Assembly: GCA_963817755.1 (NCBI GenBank)
Contig: CAWFPB010000001.1
Location: forward strand, 372,001-436,000
Source: Oleiagrimonas sp963817755
Lineage (GTDB): Bacteria; Pseudomonadota; Gammaproteobacteria; Xanthomonadales; Rhodanobacteraceae
DNA: 64,000 bases
Reading direction: 5' to 3'
Every line of letters starts with the position of its first letter. Positions within the stretch are counted from its first letter, which is position 1. Made by a program: the position numbers and the translations under genes. The notes beneath the pieces were generated by a model that was not told the DNA's origin, made no database searches, and worked only from the letters and a program-made list of their open reading frames with translations. Below, piece by piece: positions 33,754-41,826 of this stretch.

Positions 33754-34686
33754 TCAGCGGCCGAGGACCTCGGCCAGCACCGCCATGCGCACGAACACCC
33801 CGTTGCCGACCTGCTCGAGGATGCGCGACTGGGCGCCGTCGGCGACCTCGGGCGCGATCTCGATGCCGCGGTTGATCGGGCCCGGGTGCATCACCAGGCA
33901 TCCGGGAGCGGCGCGTTGCAGGCGTTCGTTGGTCAGTCCGTAGTACTTGAAATAGGCCGCTTCGTCGGGCAGCAGGGTGGATGCCATGCGTTCCTTCTGC
34001 AGGCGCAGCATGATGGCCACGTCGGCGCCCTCGATGGCCTCGTCGAAGGACTCCACGATACGGCAGCCGGGGACCTCGTCCGGTTCCGGCAGCAGCGACT
34101 CGGGACCGCACAGGCGCAGCTCGCGCACGCCCAGCGCGGTCAGTGCATGGATGTCCGAGCGCGCCACGCGCGAATGGCGGATGTCGCCGCAGATGGTCAC
34201 GACAAGTTGCTCGAAGTCGGGCCGGTGCTGGCGGATGGTCAGCGCATCCAGCAACCCTTGGGTGGGGTGCGCGTGGTTGCCGTCACCGGCGTTGATGATC
34301 GACACGCCGCTCATGGCGTGGCGCACCATGAACTCCGGGGTGCCGGTCTCGCGGTGGCGGACCACGATGGCATCCAGGTGCATGGCCTCGAGGGTGTGCA
34401 GGGTATCGAGCAGGGTCTCGCCCTTGTTGGTGGACGAGCGGGCGATGTCGAAGTTGACCACGATCGCGCCCAGCCGGCGTGCGGCCAGCTCGAACGAAGT
34501 GCGCGTGCGCGTGGACGGCTCGAAGAACAGGTTCAGTACGGTGCGCCCGGCAAGCAGGTCGAGTCGGCGCGTACCGTGCAGGCTGGCCTCGCGCATGCGC
34601 TCGGCGCGGTCCAGCAGCCGGGTGATCGCGCTGCCGTCCAGGTGGGCCAGGGAAATGAGGTGGTGCAGGCGTGCGCTCATGGGCAT
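33754..34686 (-). CDS. pyrB: Aspartate carbamoyltransferase catalytic subunit
   Basis: This is a 310-residue enzyme that joins carbamoyl phosphate and aspartate in pyrimidine synthesis. The carbamoyl phosphate motif is FFEPSTRTRTSFELAARRLG. The aspartate-side motifs GNHAHPTQGLLDAL and VMHPGPINRG are conserved. No regulatory pyrI is next to it, so it is not the E. coli-type holoenzyme by location. The start may be the ATG at 34686 or the one at 34680, two codons later. A REP-like inverted repeat lies upstream. Confidence 0.95.
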   Translation of the reverse strand: MPMSARLHHLISLAHLDGSAITRLLDRAERMREASLHGTRRLDLLAGRTVLNLFFEPSTRTRTSFELAARRLGAIVVNFDIARSSTNKGETLLDTLHTLEAMHLDAIVVRHRETGTPEFMVRHAMSGVSIINAGDGNHAHPTQGLLDALTIRQHRPDFEQLVVTICGDIRHSRVARSDIHALTALGVRELRLCGPESLLPEPDEVPGCRIVESFDEAIEGADVAIMLRLQKERMASTLLPDEAAYFKYYGLTNERLQRAAPGCLVMHPGPINRGIEIAPEVADGAQSRILEQVGNGVFVRMAVLAEVLGR

Positions 34687-34783
34687 CCGGTGCGGCGGGG
34701 TCGGCACATTGTAAGGCGTCGGGCAGGGGCTAGGGGCGAGGGGCCAGTATCGCCCGCCCTGCGCACGGCGAAACGCCCGTGGG

Positions 34784-34882
34784 CCTGTGGGAGCGCCGTG
34801 AGGCGCGGTCGGCAACGCGGCGAGGAAGACCTGCCCCCGCGGGATGTGCACGCATCTTCGCGCCTCACGGCGCTCCGACAGG
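34784..34882. repeat. REP-like inverted repeat upstream of pyrB
   Basis: Two arms of 24 nt (34784-34807 and 34859-34882) are complementary, with one mismatch in the best 22 bp, and share the core GGAGCGCCGTGAGGCGCG. They enclose about 50 bp. The arms resemble the GTGGGAGCGCC-type REP sequences common in Pseudomonas and Xanthomonas relatives. Confidence 0.85.
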
Positions 34883-34916
34883 ATAGGTGGGGCTGAGGCA
34901 CACTCGCCCCTCGCCT

Positions 34917-35339
34917 TTAGCCCTGCATCTGCAGCCAGGTCTCCAGGATGATCGCCGCGGCATCGGCGTCGATACGCTCGCCGTCGCGGCGGCGCCTGAG
35001 CCCGCTGGCGCGCTGGGCCGCGAAGCGCTTGGCGGCTTCCTTCGAACTGTTGCGTTCGTCGCACAAGACCGGCGTGATGCCGTAGCGCTTGCGCAGGAGG
35101 TTGGCGAAGTCGCGGGCGGTCCGCGTCATGGGCTGTTCGCTGCCGTCCAGCTGCAGGGGCAGCCCGACCACCAGCGCGTCCGGCTGCCATTCCCCGACCA
35201 GGCGGTCCAGCTTGTCCCAGTCCGGCTGGCTGCCACGCACCGAAACGGTGTCCAGTGCGCGTGCCGTGGCGGTGAGCGGATTGCCGATGGCCACGCCGAT
35301 CATGCGCGTGCCGACATCGAAGCCCAGTGCCCGGCTCAT
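34917..35339 (-). CDS. ruvX: Holliday junction resolvase-like protein RuvX/YqgF
   Basis: This 140-residue RNase H-fold protein starts with the family motif GFDVGTRMIGVAIGN and has the second acidic and glycine motif in DALVVGLPLQLDGSEQ plus VLCDERNSSKEA. E. coli YqgF takes part in 16S rRNA 5'-end processing; a Holliday junction role was proposed first. The ATG overlaps the yqgE stop (ATGA), the standard yqgE-ruvX pair. Confidence 0.95.
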   Translation of the reverse strand: MSRALGFDVGTRMIGVAIGNPLTATARALDTVSVRGSQPDWDKLDRLVGEWQPDALVVGLPLQLDGSEQPMTRTARDFANLLRKRYGITPVLCDERNSSKEAAKRFAAQRASGLRRRRDGERIDADAAAIILETWLQMQG

Positions 35340-35899
35340 GCGTGGCCGGCGTAGCCGGTCAGCTGGGTGGGGTCGACACCGACCAGGCCGGCGGCGGCAA
35401 TCCAGCGTTCCTCGACCGGGGCCTCGAACACGATGCGTGCATCGGCCTCGACCGTCAGCCAGGAATTGTCCATCAGCTCGTTTTCCAGCTGCCCGGCATC
35501 CCACCCGGCGTAGCCGAGCGCGACCACGGCGCGTGACGGACCTTCTCCGCTGGCCATGGCCACCAGGATGTCGCGCGAGGTGGTGACCGACCAGGCCGCG
35601 TTGATGCGGTAGCTCGACTCCCAGTGGCCCTCGCCGGTATGCAGCACGAAGCCGCGCTCGGGCTGTACCGGGCCGCCCAGCAGCACCGGGGTGGAGGACA
35701 GCTCGGGGTCCTCGCATGCCAGGTCCATCTGCGCCAGCACGTCGCCGAGGCTGAATTCGGACATGCGGTTGACCAGCAGCCCGATGGCGCCGTCCTCGCC
35801 ATGCTGGCAGACCATGGCCACCCCGCGCGAGAAATGGGGGTCGGTCAAGGCCGGCATGGCGATCAGGAATTGGCCGGCAAGCGTGTTGGGGCTGTCCAT
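35336..35899 (-). CDS. YqgE/AlgH family protein (DUF179)
   Basis: This 187-residue cytoplasmic protein of the UPF0301 family has the typical start LAGQFLIAMPALTDPHFSRGV and VLLGGPVQPERGFVLHTGE. The role is not settled; in Pseudomonas AlgH has been linked with alginate regulation. The ATG at 35899 (MDSPNTL) is preferred over upstream codons. It lies upstream of ruvX with a 4-bp overlap and downstream of tonB by 66 bp. Confidence 0.93.
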   Translation of the reverse strand: MDSPNTLAGQFLIAMPALTDPHFSRGVAMVCQHGEDGAIGLLVNRMSEFSLGDVLAQMDLACEDPELSSTPVLLGGPVQPERGFVLHTGEGHWESSYRINAAWSVTTSRDILVAMASGEGPSRAVVALGYAGWDAGQLENELMDNSWLTVEADARIVFEAPVEERWIAAAGLVGVDPTQLTGYAGHA

Positions 35900-35965
35900 G
35901 GATCGCATTGTAGCGGGCGCGAACATAAAGCAAACCGTTGCTGGGCGTTCATTTTTCGTCCGGAT

Positions 35966-36835
35966 TCAGCGTGTTTGCAGGCTGCCGCTGCGCAGGAACT
36001 GGTAGGTGCGGGTGATGTTCAGCTCGTCGTAGTGCTCGCCGGTGCGCGGAATGGGCGGGAATGGGCCGGCCATGCGCACGATCCGTTCGGCTGCCGAATC
36101 CAGCACCTTTCGGCCGGAGCTTTCGATGATGTCCATGTGCTTGATCGAGCCGTCGCGGCGCAGCACCACGGTCAGGATCAGGCTGCCGTTGTAGCGGCCG
36201 GTGCGGGCCGCGTCGGGGAAATTGAGCGTGCCCACGCGTTCCACCCGAGCGGCCCAGGCCCGCATGTAGGCCGCATAGGCGTATTCGCGGGTGTTGGAGT
36301 TGATGTACTTGATCTTCGGACGCTTGGCCAGCTGCGATTTCTCTTCCCGGATCTGCGCGGCCAGTCGCGCCATCTCCAGCCGGCGCTGGATGGTGAGGCG
36401 GTCGCGATCGAGCGGGCGCTGCGGCTGCTTGCGCCGGTCCGTGCTGCTGTCGACCGTCTGCGGCGAAGCGCCGGTGGTGGTGATCAGGTGGGACTGGCTG
36501 GGCGGGCTCGGCGCCGGTGCCGAGGGGCGGATCGGGCGCGGGGCAATGCCGGGATCGGGCTTGGCCAGCGGGGTCGAGAAGCGTTGCGACGGGCGGTGCG
36601 CCTGCTTGCTCGTGCCACCGCCCCGGTTGTTGGCCTGGGCCAGGAAATCGGCTTTCTCGGGGACCTTCTGGTTGGCCGTGTTGAGCAGGGTGACGTCCAG
36701 CGCGGGAAGCTGCGCCTTGGGTTTCGGGTAGGCGAAACCGATGCCGAGCACGATCAGGCCGTGCAGCACGAGGGAGAACAGCAGTGTGGCGCCGAGCAGG
36801 TCGCCGCTGCCGGGACTGCGCGGGGCCGTGCTCAC
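35966..36835 (-). CDS. tonB: TonB-family energy transducer
   Basis: This 289-residue inner-membrane-anchored periplasmic protein has one N-terminal helix (about 13-36), a Pro/Ser/Arg-rich linker (APRPIRPSAPAPSPPS) instead of the classic Pro-Glu/Pro-Lys rod, and a C-terminal TonB domain (NFPDAARTGRYNGSLILTVV). The C-terminus passes energy from an ExbBD motor to outer-membrane receptors. No exbB or exbD is next to it. The GTG start overlaps the gshB stop (GTGA), so its level is tied to gshB translation. A related tonB-gshB-pilG order is known in Xanthomonas. Confidence 0.88.
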   Translation of the reverse strand: MSTAPRSPGSGDLLGATLLFSLVLHGLIVLGIGFAYPKPKAQLPALDVTLLNTANQKVPEKADFLAQANNRGGGTSKQAHRPSQRFSTPLAKPDPGIAPRPIRPSAPAPSPPSQSHLITTTGASPQTVDSSTDRRKQPQRPLDRDRLTIQRRLEMARLAAQIREEKSQLAKRPKIKYINSNTREYAYAAYMRAWAARVERVGTLNFPDAARTGRYNGSLILTVVLRRDGSIKHMDIIESSGRKVLDSAAERIVRMAGPFPPIPRTGEHYDELNITRTYQFLRSGSLQTR

Positions 36836-37779
36836 GTAAGCGAATTCTCGATGGCGTCGAACATCAGGCCTGCAATGTTAAGCCCGAACTGGGTGTCCAG
36901 TTCGCGGATGCAGGTCGGAGATGTGACGTTGATCTCGGTCAGGTACTCGCCGATCACGTCCAGTCCGACAAAGGTCAGGCCGCGCTGGCGCAGGTCCGGC
37001 GCCACCTGCTCGACGATCCAGCGGTCGCGGTCGGTGAGCGGCACGCCCTCGCCGCGCCCGCCCGCGGCCAGGTTGCCGCGGAAATCCTCGCCCTGCGGGA
37101 TGCGCGCCAGCGCGTAGGGCACCGGCTCGCCGTCGATCACCAGGATGCGCTTGTCGCCGGCGCTGATCTCGGGAATGAAGCGCTGGGCAACCGCGAATCG
37201 CGTCCCGTCGGCGGTGATGGTCTCGAGGATCGAATTGAGGTTGGGGTCGCCGCGGTGACTGCGAAAGATGCCACGGCCGCCCATGCCGTCCAGCGGCTTG
37301 AGTACCACCTGGTCGTGTTCGGTCACGAACTGACGCAGGGCGTCGGCATCGCGTGCGACCCGGGTCGGCGGGCAGCACTGCGGAAAATGCAGCGAGTAGA
37401 GTTTCTCGTTGCAGTCGCGCAGGGCCTGGGGGCGGTTGACCACGCGTACGCCCTCGCGTTCGGCCATCTCCAGGATCATCGAGTCATAGATGAACTGCCC
37501 GTCGACGGGCGGGTCCTTGCGCTCGAGCACGATGTCGGCATCGGTCAGCGGCCGCCATTCGGCCTCGCCCAGGCTGAACCAGTCGTTCGGGTCGTCGCGC
37601 ACGTCCAGGGGCGCCATGCTTGCCCAGGCGCGGCCGTCGCGCACCGCCAGGTCGCCCTGTTCCAAGTACAGCAGCCGGTGTCCGCGGCGCCGGGCCTCCA
37701 GCAGCATGGCGAGGGTGGAATCCTTGGCAGGCTTGATGGTCCGGATCGGATCCATGAGTACGGCAACGGCAAGCGACAT
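36832..37779 (-). CDS. gshB: Glutathione synthetase
   Basis: This 315-residue ATP-grasp enzyme joins gamma-glutamylcysteine and glycine. The ATP-grasp P-loop-like motif is VVLKPLDGMGGRGIFR and the conserved early motif is MDPIRTIKPAKDSTLAML. The late segments VGLDVIGEYLTEINVTSP and CIRELDTQFG are typical. Length is normal. It heads a minus-strand run (gshB-tonB, then yqgE-ruvX-pyrB) and is divergent from pilG. Confidence 0.96.
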   Translation of the reverse strand: MSLAVAVLMDPIRTIKPAKDSTLAMLLEARRRGHRLLYLEQGDLAVRDGRAWASMAPLDVRDDPNDWFSLGEAEWRPLTDADIVLERKDPPVDGQFIYDSMILEMAEREGVRVVNRPQALRDCNEKLYSLHFPQCCPPTRVARDADALRQFVTEHDQVVLKPLDGMGGRGIFRSHRGDPNLNSILETITADGTRFAVAQRFIPEISAGDKRILVIDGEPVPYALARIPQGEDFRGNLAAGGRGEGVPLTDRDRWIVEQVAPDLRQRGLTFVGLDVIGEYLTEINVTSPTCIRELDTQFGLNIAGLMFDAIENSLT

Positions 37780-38215
37780 CGGGAGTTCTCTTTGAGGGGC
37801 ACGCGCGCCCGGGCGGCGCGGGGCTAGCTTGCCGCGTGCGACCGATGGCGGGCAAGTGAGTCCGGTTTCGGCAGGGGTGTCCGGCCATGGTCCCGATCTT
37901 GCTTGAATGCGTATCAGGACACGGCCTCACGTTACGGGCGTGCCGGATTCCGCGAAAGTCTGGTAACGTGATCGCTGACCATGGGCTTCAAGTTCGTGTC
38001 CCGGCATGCAATGCAATGGCAACAAGTGCTTGCGGCTTGAACTTGACAATTTTCATAAACAAGCGTTAAACAGCCCGGAGTGTGGCACTTTCTATGCCCG
38101 TCGGTGTTTGGGTTCACCGAATGGTGCATGCATGGAGCGACGATCCGGACTTCAGTTGACGATCATGACAACGAATGATTCCCGAGCCCACGATTGGGCC
38201 GCAGGGGGGCGGTAA
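37780..38215. other. Divergent gshB-pilG regulatory spacer
   Basis: A 436-bp spacer without a gene. It must hold the promoters of both gshB (minus) and the pilG operon (plus). On the plus strand I see a TTGACA at 38044-38049 with a weak TTAAAC 16 bp downstream, and a near-consensus sigma54 site at 38083-38097. The rest, including a short repeat of GCAATG near 38003-38015, has no assigned role. Confidence 0.6.
38083..38097 (+). promoter_or_regulatory. Candidate sigma54 (RpoN) promoter of the pilG operon
   Basis: TGGCAC-N5-TATGC gives the required GG-N10-GC spacing (GG at 38084-38085, GC at 38096-38097), with only the -12 TTGC changed to ATGC. Transcription would begin about 110 bp before pilG. 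Sigma54 drives pilA in Pseudomonas through PilR, so the site is sensible, but it has not been tested. Confidence 0.5.
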
Positions 38216-38617
38216 GTGAACGAATCTGGTGACAAGGGCAGCCTGGCAGGACTGCGCGTGATGGTCATTGACGATTCCAAGACCATTCGGCGCACGGCGG
38301 AGACCTTGCTCAAGAAGGAAGGCTGCGACGTGCAGACCGCGGTCGACGGATTCGAGGCGCTGTCGAAGATTTCCGATCTGAAGCCGCAGATCATCTTCGT
38401 CGACATCATGATGCCGCGACTGGACGGCTACCAGACGTGCGCGCTGATCAAGAACAACCGGCAGTTCCGCAACACGCCCGTGATCATGCTCAGTTCCAAG
38501 GACGGGCTGTTCGACAAGGCCAGGGGGCGCATCGTGGGGGCAGAGCAGTATCTGACCAAGCCCTTCACGCGCGACGAACTGCTGGAGGCCATTCGCCGTC
38601 ATGCGGCCGCGGCCTGA
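38216..38617 (+). CDS. pilG: Twitching motility response regulator PilG
   Basis: This 133-residue single-domain CheY-like receiver is phosphorylated by ChpA and promotes pilus extension in Pseudomonas. The N-terminal acidic pair is VIDDSK, the phospho-acceptor Asp lies in IIFVDIMMPRLDG, the conserved Thr/Ser site is MLSSKDG and the Lys is in YLTKPF. The GTG start at 38216 has GGGGGCGG a few bases upstream. It is the first gene of the Pil-Chp operon. Confidence 0.95.
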   Translation: MNESGDKGSLAGLRVMVIDDSKTIRRTAETLLKKEGCDVQTAVDGFEALSKISDLKPQIIFVDIMMPRLDGYQTCALIKNNRQFRNTPVIMLSSKDGLFDKARGRIVGAEQYLTKPFTRDELLEAIRRHAAAA

Positions 38618-38652
38618 TTTGGATTAGAAGAAAGGGTGCATCAGGGGATTAC

Positions 38653-39018
38653 ATGGCACACATACTCATCATCGACGATTCGCCGACGGATATTCGCGTC
38701 TTCACCACGCAACTGGAGAAGGCGGGCCATCAGGTGTCCAGCGCAAGCAGTGCCGAGGAAGGCATCGAGATGGTCAAGGAAAAGCTTCCGGACATGGTGA
38801 TCATGGACGTGATCATGCCGGGCATGAACGGTTTCCAGGCCACGCGCACGCTCAATCGCGATCCGGCGACCAAGGATGTGCCGATCCTCATCATCACCAC
38901 CAAGTCGATGGAAACCGACCGGGTTTGGGGCCTGCGCCAGGGCGCGCGGGATTTTCTGACCAAGCCGGTCAGCGAGAAAGAGCTGCTGGCGCGGATCGAG
39001 AAACTGCTGGCCGCATGA
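38653..39018 (+). CDS. pilH: Twitching motility response regulator PilH
   Basis: This 121-residue receiver domain resembles PilG but has MAHILIIDDSPTDIRVF, the phospho-acceptor in MVIMDVIMPGMNG, and the Lys in FLTKPVS. In Pseudomonas PilH acts on the retraction side and as a phosphate sink. It follows pilG after 35 bp. The ATG at 38653 is the family start; the longer frame covers pilG in another frame. Confidence 0.95.
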   Translation: MAHILIIDDSPTDIRVFTTQLEKAGHQVSSASSAEEGIEMVKEKLPDMVIMDVIMPGMNGFQATRTLNRDPATKDVPILIITTKSMETDRVWGLRQGARDFLTKPVSEKELLARIEKLLAA

Positions 39019-39022
39019 GGCG

Positions 39023-39577
39023 ATGAGCGAGGTCATGAGCAACCAGGCAACCACGCCCTTCGAGCAACTGGCCGATTACGAGCGCCGCAGCCTGGCGCAT
39101 GTGGCCGGTGAGCCCGAACAGATCGAGAACCCGGGCCTGTGGCGCGGGATCTGCTACCGCGTGGGTCAGCGCCTGTTCGCCAGCAGCATCGGCGAGATCA
39201 GCGAGTTGCTGGTGACCCAGCCGCTCACGCACGTGCCCGGCACGCGCGAATGGCTGCTCGGCATCGCCAACGTGCGCGGCAACCTGGTGCCCGTGGTGGA
39301 CATGGCCCGGTTCCTGTTCGACCAGCGCACGCATGTCACTGATCGCAGCCGGCTGCTGCTGGTGCGCCAGCATGGCGGCACCGTGGGCCTGCTGGTGGAC
39401 GAAATCGTGGGCCAGCGCAGTATCGGCGACGACGACCGGGAGAACGCGGCGGAGGAGGACGACGAGAGCGTCGCCCGCTTCGTCAGCGAAAACGTAACCT
39501 TGGGCGAGCAACGCATCGGCATGTTCAGCATGAACCGACTGACGCGGGCTCCGGATTTTCTGCAAGCAGCGCTGTAG
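39023..39577 (+). CDS. pilI: CheW-like coupling protein PilI
   Basis: This 184-residue cytoplasmic adaptor links the receptor PilJ to the kinase ChpA. The CheW core is seen as ISELLVTQPLTHVPGTREWLLGIANVRGNLVPVVDM and LLVRQHGGTVGLLVDEIVGQR, given here as two separate segments: IANVRGNLVPVVDM and GLLVDEIVGQR. A second possible start lies at 39035. The gene begins 4 bp after the pilH stop. Confidence 0.94.
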   Translation: MSEVMSNQATTPFEQLADYERRSLAHVAGEPEQIENPGLWRGICYRVGQRLFASSIGEISELLVTQPLTHVPGTREWLLGIANVRGNLVPVVDMARFLFDQRTHVTDRSRLLLVRQHGGTVGLLVDEIVGQRSIGDDDRENAAEEDDESVARFVSENVTLGEQRIGMFSMNRLTRAPDFLQAAL

Positions 39578-39611
39578 GGCGCGATTCCATGTCGATGGGT
39601 GAGGTAAGGCT

Positions 39612-41636
39612 ATGAGTACGACAACGGGGGGTAGTGGTAAGGAGCGCAGCTACATCGGCGTAATCATCCTGCTTGCGCTGATGATCATCATTGCGGCCGG
39701 CAACTTCTACCTGCTCAACCGAAAGAACGATCAGGAGCGCCAGGCCGTCGGCCTGACGACCCAGATCCAGGTGCTCTCGCAGCAGACCGCCAAGTACGCG
39801 CTGGAGTCGGCCAGCGGCAACATCGACTCGTTCACGGAGCTGCAGGCCACGCGCAACGCCATCGACAGCGATGTGCAGCAGCTGATGAAAGGCAACGCCC
39901 AGAAGGGCATGCCCACCTACGGTGCCAATGCCATCACCAGCCGCCAGGTGCGCAGCCTGAGCAATGCCTGGAGCCAGCTCGACGGCGACATCGGCAAGAT
40001 CCTGTCCAATCGCGGGCTGGTCGTCGACTCGACCAAGAACGCGGCCAATTTCTCGCAGCAGATGCCGGTGCTGAACTCCAGCATGGAGCAGGTGGTGAAC
40101 ATCCTGCAGCAGGGCGGCAGCTCGGCGCAGACCTACACCGCCTCCCGACAGCTGGTGCTGGCCGACCGCATGATCCGCCGCGTGCAGGAAATCCTGCAGG
40201 GCGGCGAGAATGCCCAGGGCGCAGCCGATGGCCTCTCGCGTGACGCGCAGCTGTACGGCGCGGTGCTGGAAGGCCTGCTCAAGGGCAACAAGGACGTCGG
40301 CGTGCGCGCCATGACCAACGCCAACGCGCGCAAGATCCTGGAAGGCATCCAGAGCAAGTGGAAGGCGCTGCAGGATCCGGTCAACAAGCTGGTCTCCGGC
40401 GCCGTCAACCTGCAGGCGGTCAAGGGCGCCGGCAACCAGGCCTCGCTGGATTCGCAGACCGTGCTGCTGCGCGCCAACGACGTTGCCACCGCCATCGACA
40501 AGCTGCCCACCGCGCGCCTGTTCCCGAACATCTGGCTGGGCCTGATCGCGGCCGCCGGCGCGGTGCTGTTCGCCATCCTGCTGGTGTACTCGCAGAGCAA
40601 GGAGCAGAAGCGCCGCCTGGAGACCACCAACGAGCTCAACCAGCGCAACCAGGAGGCCATCATGCGCCTGCTGGACGAGATGGGTTCGCTGGCCGAAGGC
40701 GATCTGACCGTGAAGGCCACCGTGACCGAGGACATCACCGGCGCCATCGCGGACTCGGTGAACTTCGCCGTGGAGGCACTGCGATCCCTGGTCACCACGA
40801 TTAACGAAACCGCCGTGCAGGTGTCCGCCGCCGCCCAGGAGACGCAGGCCACTGCCATGCACCTGGCCGAGGCCGCCGAGCACCAGGCACAGCAGATCAC
40901 CTCGGCATCGGCCGCCATTTCCGACATGGCCACGTCCATCGACCAGGTGTCGAAGAACTCGGCCGAGTCGGCCGACGTGGCCCAGCGCTCGGTGGAAATC
41001 GCCTCGCGCGGCGCCGCGGTGGTGCGCGAGACCATCGAAGGCATGGACTCGATTCGCGACCAGATCCAGGAAACCTCGAAGCGAATCAAGCGACTGGGTG
41101 AATCGTCGCAGGAAATCGGCTCGATCGTGGAACTGATCAACGACATTGCCGAGCAGACCAACATTCTGGCCCTGAACGCCGCCATCCAGGCGGCCTCGGC
41201 GGGCGAGGCCGGTCGCGGATTCGCGGTCGTGGCCGATGAAGTGCAGCGACTGGCCGAACGCTCGGCCAACGCGACCAAGCGAATCGAGACGCTGGTGCAG
41301 ACCATTCAGTCCGATACCAACGAGGCGGTCAGTTCCATGGAACAGACCACCGCCGAGGTGGTGTCCGGTGCCCGCAAGGCCGAGGACGCAGGTACCGCTC
41401 TGGGCGACATCGAACGCGTCTCGAACGACTTGGCCCAACTGATTAACGGCATCTCGGCCGCGGCGCGGCAGCAGTCGTCGGCGGCCACCAACATCACCTC
41501 GACCATGAATTCGATTCAGGAGATCACGTCCCAGACTTCGATGGGTGCGAGCCAGACGGCCGAATCGATCGGAAACCTCGCGCAGCTCGCCAACGACCTG
41601 CGCCGTTCGGTTGCCGACTTCAAGCTGCCGGCCTGA
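39612..41636 (+). CDS. pilJ: Methyl-accepting chemotaxis-type receptor PilJ
   Basis: This is a 674-residue inner-membrane receptor of the twitching pathway. It has TM1 at about 14-35, a periplasmic PilJ-type domain, TM2 at about 303-327, a HAMP-like domain and a long coiled-coil signalling domain. The hairpin tip with EQTNILALNAAIQAA (then SAGEAGRGFAVVADEV) is fully conserved and contacts CheW and CheA proteins. There is no CheR-binding pentapeptide at the end. The start follows GAGGTAAGG. Confidence 0.96.
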   Translation: MSTTTGGSGKERSYIGVIILLALMIIIAAGNFYLLNRKNDQERQAVGLTTQIQVLSQQTAKYALESASGNIDSFTELQATRNAIDSDVQQLMKGNAQKGMPTYGANAITSRQVRSLSNAWSQLDGDIGKILSNRGLVVDSTKNAANFSQQMPVLNSSMEQVVNILQQGGSSAQTYTASRQLVLADRMIRRVQEILQGGENAQGAADGLSRDAQLYGAVLEGLLKGNKDVGVRAMTNANARKILEGIQSKWKALQDPVNKLVSGAVNLQAVKGAGNQASLDSQTVLLRANDVATAIDKLPTARLFPNIWLGLIAAAGAVLFAILLVYSQSKEQKRRLETTNELNQRNQEAIMRLLDEMGSLAEGDLTVKATVTEDITGAIADSVNFAVEALRSLVTTINETAVQVSAAAQETQATAMHLAEAAEHQAQQITSASAAISDMATSIDQVSKNSAESADVAQRSVEIASRGAAVVRETIEGMDSIRDQIQETSKRIKRLGESSQEIGSIVELINDIAEQTNILALNAAIQAASAGEAGRGFAVVADEVQRLAERSANATKRIETLVQTIQSDTNEAVSSMEQTTAEVVSGARKAEDAGTALGDIERVSNDLAQLINGISAAARQQSSAATNITSTMNSIQEITSQTSMGASQTAESIGNLAQLANDLRRSVADFKLPA

Positions 41637-41826
41637 TCGCCGTCGTACGCATGCAGGGGCTCGAATTGTTGCAACCGACCCCCGCACGGAACACCAACCG
41701 TCGGCTCCGGTGTGGAGTCGTGGTTACGAACGTTGAAGCTCGCGGAGGTTCAGACATGTTCGATCACGTTGCAGGACTTCAGTCCGGCGACCTGTCTGGA
41801 GCCTCCCAGAGGGGCCGCGTGAGCGC

